A DNA stretch of 64,000 nucleotides, from positions 5,022,001 through 5,086,000 of the forward strand of contig OY744463.1 in NCBI GenBank assembly GCA_963556145.1, read 5' to 3'. This stretch comes from Hygrocybe punicea. Its lineage: Eukaryota; Basidiomycota; Agaricomycetes; Agaricales; Hygrophoraceae. The position numbers and the translations under genes are program-made. The notes under the pieces are model-generated. The model saw only the letters and a program-made list of their open reading frames with translations, ran no database searches and had not been told where the DNA came from. Of the stretch, positions 54,974 to 64,000 are shown piece by piece; position 1 is the stretch's first letter, and the number at the start of each line of letters is the position of its first letter.

Positions 54974-57629
54974 GTACAGACCTTCTGACAATGGCTCAGA
55001 CTCGGATACTCCTGACTTGGTTTCTGATACCAAGGAACCATTGTTCGGCACACATCAATGCATTCCAAGCTCAAACCCTCATCTTAGACACACAGAAAGC
55101 TGCTGGAATTTTCTTAAGGTCACTGGCAACATTGCGGATCGTGTCCTTCAAGTTCTCACTCTGATGGATTCACTGCATCTCAACCTCCCTTTGTTTCTCT
55201 GGGCCATTAGCTGGAATATTCCGGATCTCGTCTCAAATAATCGTGTCCGGTTTGCGAGGACTACACTTATGCTTAGTGACGAGCTTCCAGGAATCTTAGA
55301 AAACTGGCGTCAACCCCCTCGTTCTCATGGCCAAGGTATACGCACAAAGGCTGCAAGAACTGCAATGAATGACTGGGCACTGGAAACTATTTGCGAGACC
55401 TTGGATCACGAGCTGGAAGTTCTGAAGCCGACAATGCTCTTCCCTCAAGAGAACCTTTCTGAAGAGGCTCTGCTGGCCATTAGCTGGAATGGACTGATTC
55501 CGGTGGTCAAAAGCGAAGCACCAACAACATGGAAACTCTTTCACCATGCTCTCTGCACACTGAAGCAGCAACTAAAAAATAAACTCAAGAATCCCGATGC
55601 GGTCTCTTCCAGCTTCGTATCTTTGTCTTGCTTGTGTCTGACGATTCGCAGTTGCTAGGCGGCCCTTACCATGGTCTCCATGGCTTCACTATCCCGCTCG
55701 CACCATCACCGTAAGCTTGCGAAACTGCTGACAATATATTTCAAGAGCTGTGGACTTGCGGCTAAAGCTTTCGGTACCCTCCATGCCCTTGGGATTACTA
55801 TGAGTCAGAAGTGGGCTTACCGTGGCATTGAAAAGCTCTCTGAACTTGGCCGGACTGCCCTCTTGGAGGACATCAAAAAATATCCACGGTTTGGAACCCA
55901 CGACAACATCAACCTGCCATTTAGAGTGTACGAGCAACGACTCAATAATTGATCCCACTTCGATAGTGGCACAGCAGCAACTATCCTCGTTATCAAAGAT
56001 CTGAATGCTGTTCTTCCAAACAATCGTGCCTTCCAGGAACAGAGGGCACTTGGCGCAGTCAACACAATAAAATATAGTGATATTATAAAGCTCGAAAACA
56101 ACGCCAGTCCCCGTCTTAAGGCTTGCGCTATTCACCGTGTTCTTTCGATTTTAACAGCTGCACCAGACTTCAGTTTCGAAATGTATGCCCATAACGATCA
56201 TCTATTATTCGATCCTCCACCCCCTGGTGAACAGTTACCCGTCGGACTGGACCACATTACTTGCCAATACATGCTCAACACTGTTCATATCGAGGAAGCG
56301 TCCTATGGAGGCAATGATCGTGTACTCAGAGAATGGTGGCATCAACTCGAACTCGACTCACCTGAAAAGCAAAAGGACATCGGCAAAAAGCATATCATTA
56401 TCTGGGCTGGTGACCAACTCACTGTCTCGTGACTTCGAGGGCTTCAAAAGTTTCGTTACGATGATTTGAACTTGTTCGAACGCCTTGTGTTCCTCAAAGA
56501 AGTATTCGGCTGGTTTCACGCACAAATTGCTTTTGAACACTCACTTCATGCTCATTACTACGGCACTCAGCTTGGCTTTGGACTAGTTCAAGCCTTTGAT
56601 CTTCTCGACCGCAAAGGCCTTCATTCAGCGACAGTACAAGGAATGTTCCATCACCACCTTAAGGAAGGTTTAATCCACATCGCAGAGGCCCGCTTCCAAG
56701 ATCTCTGGTGCGTTGTGGCCAAGGTCGAAACACTTGAAGAGTTACAGAACCGCTCTCCAGAAGAACTTTACACGCTAGCAGCCGGAATCATGAAGGATCA
56801 TGCATGCACTTTCGCCCTACAAAATATTGCACTCAAGAAATCTCACAAGGACGAACTCCGTTACCAGTCAACCCAGATGGTTCATGATCTCCTCGATTAC
56901 CTCGAGTTTGATGAGTCTATGAAAGTTGGGGACATCAGACATATACAAGATCTACTTCCACAACTGCTTTTCCGATTTGAAGGCGGAACAAACAAGAATT
57001 ATGCGCTTGAGATACTTGAGTTACTACAAGGTTTGCATCGAGAGTGGCCTCCAGATCTCAGGTGAGATTATTCAGTTCACATACTCGACACTTACTGGGA
57101 ATGTTCCATTAGAACATACATTCTCAAATACTGCTGGTTAGCAAATACCACTGGGAAACAGGATGGGTTTCACCCTATCGATCTTCTTCAAGAACACAAT
57201 GTCCGTGACATCAAGGTGAGGTCCTGTTAATACACCTATGCCATCATGTACTTCTTGGAGTACATATTTCAGCACACCTTTGCCGCCACTGGGCCTTACG
57301 CTGACTGGGACTATATTGGCAAATCTTCGGCATCCATACCTTGTCAACGGAAAGTTAAGGACCACGTCGAGAATGATATCAATCATTTTCACCGTGGAAA
57401 AACACATTCTTCACCCAGAAAAGAAGAGGATCTCACTCATCTACAGACCTCATACAAGGCATCAAAAGTCCACATCAACAAGCCCAGGCGGAAGCTTGAT
57501 ACAAAGGACAAGGTACCGGATGTTCTAGTGATAGGATCAGAGAGGGCTAAATTGACGAAGACGATTGAGAAATGGGCTGCAAACAGGGTATCCGAATGGT
57601 CAAAAAGTGAAGACTGGACAGATTATTAA
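54972..57629 (+). pseudogene. DUF6589 domain protein with two in-frame TGA codons
   Basis: The frame runs from ATG 54972 through a long exon, an intron at about 55602-55661, then 55662 onward, a split near 57061-57111 and another intron (57215-57274) to TAA at 57627-57629. The protein matches the Agaricomycete DUF6589 family: NLPLFLWAISWNIPDLVSNNRVRFART, FGTHDNINLPFRVY, WAGDQLTVS, QLGFGLVQAFDLLDRKGLHSA, HIAEARFQDLWCVVA, LELLQGLHREWPPDLR, KVKDHVENDINHFHRGK. TGA interrupts it at 55950-55952 and 56430-56432; at the latter the family has Arg. Apart from these the frame is open, so decay is recent. Function of the family is unknown. Confidence 0.75.
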
Positions 57630-57677
57630 AGTACTTGTTGTATTGCTTTCGTTGCTATGGAATAGACTACATTGTTT

Positions 57678-60171
57678 CTAGTTATTGGGAGGTATGTAAG
57701 GATTTTGGAATTGAAATGGAAGCGATTGGTACATGGGCACCGGGTAGAGTGGATACAGCGGGAGGGGTGATGGCTGAATAGGATATTGTAAATGGTAGCA
57801 TGCGTGTTCGGGTGGATATTGAGAAATCAGTTGGGGAGGAATTGGAAAAACCGGGTAAACCATTTGAAGGGCAGGACGAGAAGATGCTGCTGCCACCCCA
57901 TGCTGAGAGGATGCTGCTGCTTTACGTTGGGCAGTCGCCTCACGGGCTTGTGCAAGACGTTCCTCGTTGCGCTTGAGTTTCTTTTCTGCTGTGATTTTCG
58001 CCCGCTTAGCCTTGTTGTCTGCTTTTTTTTGCTTGTTTGCCTCATGCCACACATTGTCAATAGGTTCCAAAATATGAAGAATCACCTCGCCACACTCATC
58101 TGTCCAATCCCACTCTGGAATCTCAGTCTTGATGTCATCAGGTGTCTTGAGCCGAGCTCTTGTTGCGAATTTAGTGAGAACAGCATCGGGAAGCAGCACA
58201 GTTGGCCCCCATATGCAGTCCCCGAAGTCTGTTTGCCATGTTTTCATCTGCCAGTTTGTCAATGCGTTTCGACAAGATTCCAATCTTTCCTTTCGATGAC
58301 CACCTAGGTGGCGAGATCGCTTCGCAACCTGTTCTGTATCCACCCCAGTGTTGACTCCAGCTTGTTCGTCATCATTGCTCTCGTCACCCTCTTGTGTTTC
58401 TTGCACCACTGCACCGCTCATGACGGCAACTGGCACCTCCCGTGAATTGATGCGCTTGTGGAGCAACAGTATCTCAGCTTCGTCAGTCGTAAGGTCTTTA
58501 CCATCAGCTGATTTCTTGATAATGCAAGCATCGCAACATGGGACAGTGAGTTCTGTGAATGATTAGTTATGGCTACAGCTTGAAAAAAGGAAACTCACCA
58601 GTTGTACGTGGAGGGTTATTGAAGTAAGCATTGGACACTACTTGTCTACACTCAACAGCTTCTATCCACCTTCGCATCCCCTCCTCGACCTTCTTTTGAT
58701 ATCTCGTGTCGGCACTGCCAATTTGACTTGTGTCACCTTCGTCTTCGCCATCCTCTTCATTTTCATCATCACCACCATCTTGAGCTTCTGTTTCTCCAGT
58801 TTTTTTGGTTGGTTTTTTTAATTTGAACACTGAGGGCTCGACTAAAAGAACTACGGTTGCAGGATCTCCAGACCTTCCAGCATGGCCAGAACGTTGAGTC
58901 CAAATGGAGAGCAAAGTTGGGACCATATATTGGATCACACGAGAAATATTCGGAATGTCCATGCCCTGTAATTAGAAAACATGTAAGGCGGTATTAAAGA
59001 CTATTATTAAAAGACACATACCATACCAGCTACTTCAGTTGCACAAAGGATATCTGTCTCTCCGTCCCTAAAATCCTTCATGATCTTTCGTCTAGCACGT
59101 TTCGTTCGTCCAGCATGTAAAAAATTGATTCTTTCTCATAATTCTTCAGGAACAAGGTTGCGAATGTGCTTGCACCCTCTATGTGCAAGATCGCAGGTGT
59201 TGAAGAAAACGATGGTCTTTATGAGCGGTTTTGCAGGCTGAGCTTTGGCCTCATTGACAGCGAAGTTCAAAGCATCGAGGTCAGCAGCTGCGCCACGCAT
59301 GCAGCAAATGATGGGCATGATATTGGGTCGATCGTTGCCAAGATTTACTGTGAAGGTATGAGACTCCGAGAGGCACAACTTGAGTTGAATATCCTTGAGG
59401 ATGTGAGGCGGCATTGTTGCAGATGTAGCTAGGATAGGAACTGAATTGGGTACAAAAGATCATAGCTTGCTGGGGTCATTGTATTTCTTTTGAAAGTTTT
59501 CACCCCATTGTGAGATACAATGTGCTTCGTCGACTACAATGGCTAAGACATTTCTTGTAAATTCTGGTGTATGCATGAGTTTTGAAAACTTCAGGTGTTC
59601 AAGGCACATTTCGGGAGAAGTGAGGAGGACACAGTGCTTTCCGTCTTCAATTTTCTGATCACACGACATTAATGCAAGCATCATTCAGAAGAGAGATTTA
59701 CAAGATACCTTGTGAAGTTGTTGGCTATAATTGTCACCATTGACTGCTGTTGCGGTAAGGCTGAATTTCTTGAACCTTTCAGCCTTGATTGAAATATTCC
59801 GGAATCAATAATTCAGTATGCTATTTTTTATAAGGGCTCACCTGTTCAAACTCCAGCTCATTAAGAGGTGAAATAACAATTACCATTTTGTCCTTCACTT
59901 CGTCCAAAAGGAGAGGCATCCCAAAGGGCATAGTTTTGCCCGAGCCCGTTCCAGCAATAACAACGCAGTCCAAACTGAGCATAAGAGCTTCGGTAATGTC
60001 GATCTGCCAGTCATAAGGTGCTTTCCCATTGAAAGCTGCCGTGAATTTTGCTTGAATAGACTGACAAGTGGTCGTCCAATCGTAGTTCCGAGATGATACT
60101 GCAGTGTCATGGGCAAGCTTGAGAACGTCAGACTCCAATTCCAATGTGGGTTGTGAGGAGTCTGAGGACAT
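57678..60171 (-). pseudogene. RecQ-type DNA helicase with in-frame TGA codons
   Basis: The ATG at 60171 starts an N-terminus leading to Walker A AGTGSGKT (motif I), VISPLNELEFEQ, LLTSPEM, VVDEAHCISQWG (a DEAH box with the RecQ-type CISQWG), LATSATMPP, LHAGRTKRARR, ATEVAGMGMDIPNI and QRSGHAGRSGD (motif VI with Gly-His instead of Gly-Arg). An acidic segment near 58690-58800 and a C-terminal part with CCDACI, a basic coiled region and a Pro/Tyr-rich end reach TAG near 57678. TGA interrupts the frame at 59462-59460 and 59138-59136, where related helicases have Arg. Short introns occur throughout. It is convergent with the DUF6589 gene, 48 bp apart. Confidence 0.75.
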
Positions 60172-60201
60172 ATATTAAAGGGAGACCAGGGAAGTGTTGA
60201 T

Positions 60202-60310
60202 ATTTCCAGGAGGTGGTAAAGACGCGTCTATTAGTACTACTTTAATTACAGATTTTTCTGCGTGTCGAGGTCACATGATGGGTGATCTACACCTGCTGTA
60301 CTCAAAGTCA
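60202..60310 (-). repeat. Inverted repeat of element B, right copy
   Basis: 109 bp, inverted copy of 54865-54973. The RecQ-type gene starts at 60171, 31 bp inside it on the minus strand, so the repeat probably serves as its promoter too. Confidence 0.85.
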
Positions 60311-60485
60311 CCAGACATTCTATCGCACAAGCATTCACTGTTTTTCGCAGTCCACTTAGAATCCTGCCGGATTCTTCTGCCATGCGAGAATGTCGGGTAC
60401 GAGACTAGAAAATACCACCAACACGTCAACGTGACTCCAGACTGGTTAGGTTGATTTTCGAATTCCCAATGAAACGGCAATGTTA

Positions 60486-63271
60486 CAGTCGAACCCCTCT
60501 TAACCCATACCTCTGATAACCCATACTCTCTTATACCCCATAGGATTTCGGAGTTACCAAGTTGGTATGCAGGAAGACTTGACCCATAACCCATACTCTC
60601 AGATACCCCATAACCCATAAGATTGGCCGCATCCACATTCGACCAATCCACGTGGCAAAGCGTGACAAAACGAAGAAAATCTATAGGTTAATTTCACAGG
60701 TCTCTGAGCAAAAAATGAAAACGATGGATATTTTTTGATTTGTATTTTTTAATTTTTCATCATTTTCAATTTTTAGCAAAAACTAAAATGAAAATGTTTT
60801 TTGATATATCATTGTCACAATTTTTAGCCATGCACAAGCGGAAACCAAATCCAATGTCCCGAGTTGCAAATCTGGGCCTGAAGGCTGTCAAGAAACACAA
60901 GTGAGCTTCAGGTAATGAGGATAAGGAGAATGTAAGCCTTGTTGAGCGTGAAAAACAAATCCTGACTATCTACTTGGCACATAGATCCCCCCTGCTGAAA
61001 AGTTGTCTCAAATGACAGTGGGAACATTGCAGTTGGGTCCCGAGAAGACAATTCAGCTGTCAAGATGACACTGCATCAAGAATACCATTCATATCACGAA
61101 GATGGGGCCAGAAATGAGGTTCTTGAAGTGATAACGACATCCCCAGAAAATCCTGGCGAAGAAATGTGTGAAGATGATGGAGATCGTGAGAATATTGATA
61201 ACGTGGGGTGGGAATCCCTAGAGACGGCCAGTGATTGCGAGAGGGAACGCACCAACAGCACTCGAGATTCAGCATCACACAGCTGAAAACCTTTCCCACC
61301 TGACAAGGATGCTGCACGATTGGCGCTTTCAGATATTAAGTTGCTGCTGTGGCCACCACGGAAGTCAGGATGTGGATACAAAGATGCTGGTTTGGACTCC
61401 CTGCTCCAAACACGACTACAACAGATGTGGTCCTTATTATGGGTCTACACCGATGAATCACCATTAAACAAAGTTGTATCTGGTCAAAATGATGCAAGAT
61501 GGTTGTCGGCTTCTCTTCATGTCGCACACACAGCCAGATTGGGCATCTATGCAGTGCGGAAGTTGCGGGAGTGGACAAAGGCATATATAATTGATTGTAC
61601 CAACTTACCTGCGAACCCATATGGGGCATGGTCGAAATCTTGGCTCGATGACAAGGATTTAGTGCAGGAAATACAACTGCACTTGCAAGGAATTGGGCCA
61701 TATGTCCGCGCTCAAGATATCTGCGACTACCTTGACCAGCCTGAAGTGAAAGCATGGCTCAAACTGAAGAAGACAATCCATTTAGCAACAGCGCAGCAGT
61801 GGATAAAAAAAGTGGGCTACCGCTGGACACTGAAACCAAGTGGCCAGTTCGAAGATGGCCATGAACGTGCAGATGTTCTCTGGTATTGGCAAAGTGTTTT
61901 TCTTCCAAGGTGGGCCAGCATTGAGACTCAGTTGCGAGACTGGAAGGATCAGAATCCAGAAGAGGAGATGGAGGAAGAGGTGAAAGAGGACGACACACCA
62001 ATTTTTGGCCCACGACAGCTGGTCATTGTATGGTTTCACGATGAATCCACTTTTTATGCCAACGACCGGCGCAGGAAGAGATGGGTTCACAATTCTGAGA
62101 AAGCGGTGCCACGGCTGAAAGGGGAGGGAGCTTCTTTGATGGTTGCAGACTTCGTTTCAGCTGATTTTGGGTGGCTGCGCTCTCCAGATGGCCAAGAGTT
62201 GGCAAGGGTTCTCTTCAGGGCTGGGAAGAACCGTGATGGGTACTTCACAAATGACGATATTTTGGCACATTCCCACAAAGCCATGGACATCCTCAAGAAA
62301 TATTATCCAGAGCACAAGCACATTTTGGTCTTTGACAATGCTCCCACTCACCTCAAACGTGCGGCTGATGCTCTGTCTGCCCGAAAAATGCCCAAAGGAA
62401 CTTCTTCACCCAACAAGAACTGGGGAGTTGACATAACAAAGGTGGCATCTGACGGATCACCTGTGTATGATGCCCATGGCAAACTTGTCAAAGTTTGACG
62501 AAAAATGGGTGATGGCCAATTACCTGATGGAACTCCTCAGCCATTGTATTTCCTTGATGGGCATGTTCATGCTGGACTGTTCAAAGGCATGGCTGTAATT
62601 CTCCAGGAGCGTGGACTGATTGAGGAATCAAGGTTGAAAGCGGAGTGTCACAATTTCAAATGTCCTCCTGGCGAAACAAGATGCTGCTGTTGGCGGGTCC
62701 TATTCAATCAGCCAGACTTTGCCTCTGTTGAGTCTTGTCTGGAAATTGAGTGTCGATCACAGGGATTTGAAGTCATCTTCCTTCCAAAATTTCATTGCGA
62801 GCTAAACTTCATTGAACAGTGTTGGGGCTACGCCAAACGGATCTATAGGCAGTTTCCAGCATCATCTCAGGAAGCAGATCTGGAGAAGAATGTTATTGCA
62901 GCATTGGATGCTGTCCCTCTTACATCCATGAGATGGTGTGTGATAATGTTTTTGTGCTCTCTGGATTGCATCTCACTTCCAAAATGAAGATATGCCTGGC
63001 GATCTCATCATTTTATGATGTTTTATAGCATTGGACCCAGTGGAAAACTTGCAGCATGGGCTTCCAAAAAATATAGGAGCCATCGAGTAATTACAGATAA
63101 CATATTGAAGGAGATTGAAGCCGCCAAACTTACTTTACATTAGTAACTTTTAGTTAACTGATTTATTAGTCATCCTATAACCCAATTCTGGTCTTGATGA
63201 CTGTAATGTCACACTTTGGTCACATCCACATGGATTGGTTGAGTGTGGATGCAGCCAATCTTAGCTTTCAT
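60486..63271 (+). mobile_element. Tc1/mariner-like DNA transposon, right end uncertain
   Basis: A TA dinucleotide (60484-60485) is followed by CAGTCGAACCCCTCTTAACC, a start typical of pogo/Tigger-like mariner ends. Internal copies of ACCCATA follow. A 37-bp subterminal inverted repeat pairs 60619-60655 with 63226-63262. I did not find a right terminus matching the left one; a MITE sits at 63298, so the right end may be lost or rearranged. The transposase gene lies between. Confidence 0.5.
60830..63143 (+). pseudogene. DDE transposase (Tc1/mariner-like) with several TGA stops
   Basis: A basic N-terminus (MHKRKPNPMSRVANLG) starts at 60830. The main frame runs from about 61038 to 62935, then after an intron (62936-62989) from 62990 to TAG at 63141-63143. 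Catalytic residues are visible: Asp in WFHDESTFY, Asp in LVFDNAPTH, and Glu in LNFIEQCWGYAKR. The C-terminus LAAWASKKYRSHRV is typical of the Agaricomycete family I recall. TGA interrupts the frames at 60902, 61284, 62496 and across the last splice site. These all fit CGA-to-TGA changes, so the gene is inactive but young. Confidence 0.8.
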
Positions 63272-63297
63272 AAGGGAAAAACCCATATATTTTATTA

Positions 63298-63545
63298 CAG
63301 TAGAATATCTCATAATGCATATCATCACGTGACTTTATGCATTATTGGATGGAGCAAAAATCAGAACAATAACAACTTTCAACCATCAAATGGAGTATCC
63401 AAAACGGTGCTTAATTGTCAAACCCTGGTCCCTAGATAGTAAATAAAGCAATATTTTGGTCACATCCGCTGTTATGGGCACCTTCCAATAATGCATAAAC
63501 GAACCAACTTCCTTTTTTAGTTATGCATTATGAGATATTCTACTG
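63298..63545. mobile_element. TA-flanked MITE with CAGTAGAAT ends
   Basis: 248 bp with perfect 24-bp terminal inverted repeats starting CAGTAGAATATCTCATAATG, flanked by TA (63296-63297 and 63546-63547). A second internal inverted pair (TTTATGCATTATTGG and its complement) is present. No coding frame. The ends resemble Tc1/mariner or pogo-type elements. Confidence 0.8.
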
Positions 63546-63616
63546 TATGTATTTTGATATATGAGGTGCCACAGGCACCAAAATAAAAATTTCAAAACTC
63601 ATATCTTGTCTAAGCT

Positions 63617-64000
63617 ATGACATTACAACCTCTCGAAGTCCTGAAAAAAGGGTTAAAAATCCTACAGAATCAAGTGAAAGCCAAGAAGGACAAGCTCAAA
63701 GCTCAACTGGCTGAGAAAAAGAAAATTTCACCACAAGATGAAGAATGGCTGGATCAGGAGGCCAATTTGGTGGATGAGGAGCAGCTTGTGGAGGCTCTTG
63801 AGAGAGCTTCGGACTATGAGAGGGGTTTGGGGAGACTGGATGATGGAGAGAAGGACATTGTCAAAAAATTACGAGAGGTGACAGGCAACTTAAGGAAAGT
63901 GACAGGGAACAAGCGGAAACGTATGTGTAGAATTATTATTTCATCATACACCACAGTAACAACGCAATCTAAAGGTCCTGAATATAAACCAAAAAAACCC
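63617..64000 (+). CDS. Coiled-coil protein of unknown function, 5' part
   Basis: ATG at 63617; exon 63617-63920, intron 63921-63974 (GTATGT...AG), then open to the window edge. About 110 residues are seen, very rich in Lys, Glu, Asp and Leu in heptad-like spacing (LKKGLKILQNQVKAKKDKL, LVDEEQLVEALERASDYERGL), so a coiled coil is likely. I recall similar sequences near transposase genes of Agaricomycetes but cannot name a function. The rest of the gene is outside the window. Confidence 0.6.
   Translation, partial: MTLQPLEVLKKGLKILQNQVKAKKDKLKAQLAEKKKISPQDEEWLDQEANLVDEEQLVEALERASDYERGLGRLDDGEKDIVKKLREVTGNLRKVTGNKRKRMCRIIISSYTTVTTQSKGPEYKPKKP

Larger units (their letters stand above)
54785..60403. 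mobile_element. Element B: DUF6589 and RecQ helicase between inverted repeats
   Basis: A near-perfect 109-bp inverted repeat (54865-54973 and 60202-60310) frames two convergent genes. Outside it, homology continues in diverged form: GGAGTGCGAAAAACA at 54828-54842 pairs with 60339-60353, and an ACCC/GACATT segment near 54789-54800 pairs with 60388-60398. I therefore place the ends near 54785 and 60403. No convincing target duplication was found. There is no classical DDE or tyrosine recombinase in it; the genes are a DUF6589 protein and a RecQ-type helicase. Its left end directly abuts the target duplication of transposon A. Confidence 0.6.

Noticed and set aside
54972..63143. Stop-codon reassignment or selenocysteine at TGA
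   Set aside because: Neighbouring intact genes end in TGA and the affected genes are transposon genes; CpG decay explains the pattern more simply.

Overview
The window looks like nuclear DNA of a basidiomycete fungus, most likely an Agaricomycete. Genes carry many short GT-AG introns (about 47-110 nt). Several protein families present (DUF6533, DUF6589, the CxC5/CxC6 cysteine clusters, AAA-ATPase-like/PD-(D/E)XK proteins) are typical of Agaricomycete genomes. All assignments come from reading translations by eye; no search was run.

Layout. 0-6 kb: the 3' end of an unrecognised gene, a WD40 mitochondrial-fission adaptor (MDV1/CAF4 type, 9 exons, +) and convergent to it the sterol C-22 desaturase ERG5/CYP61 (6 exons, -). 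6-24.5 kb: one AAA-ATPase-like/PD-(D/E)XK gene broken by three separate insertions. The first is a probable solo LTR (GAGGG target duplication) that itself holds a 13.7-kb tandem LTR retrotransposon array, LTR-internal-LTR-internal-LTR, with one AATCT target duplication. The second is a 646-bp fold-back element. The third is a 792-bp TA-flanked inverted-repeat element. The array is a nearly identical chromovirus dimer with an 11-nt self-priming signature, a canonical -1 frameshift heptamer between gag and pol, and a third ORF that runs into the 3' LTR.

24.9-51 kb is ordinary gene-dense sequence: a small mitochondrial LEA-like protein, eIF4A, ATP11, an NAD(P)-binding NmrA-like protein, lipoyl(octanoyl) transferase, prenylcysteine oxidase, an F-box protein, dienelactone hydrolase, a DUF6533 membrane protein, a DUF7702-like membrane protein, a type I membrane protein, the YSC84/LSB3 SYLF-SH3 actin-patch protein, a PIF1 helicase with an N-terminal viroplasmin-like domain, and an F-BAR/RhoGAP protein. 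Most exon structures could be closed in frame from start to stop.

51.2-64 kb is transposon-rich. Two neighbouring elements share one architecture: two convergent genes, each starting at or just inside a terminal inverted repeat. Element A (about 51.2-54.8 kb) carries a GRF-type zinc-finger gene and a CxC5/CxC6 protein with a transposase-like C-terminus. Element B (about 54.8-60.4 kb, 109-bp near-perfect inverted repeats plus a diverged outer part) carries a DUF6589 protein and a RecQ-type helicase. A Tc1/mariner-like DDE transposase gene (60.8-63.1 kb), a small TA-flanked MITE and the start of a coiled-coil gene follow. In element B and the DDE gene every in-frame stop I found is TGA; where the family sequence is known to me it sits at an arginine position. 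That fits CpG decay of CGA codons. The DUF6589/RecQ inverted-repeat element is my best candidate for an undescribed system.
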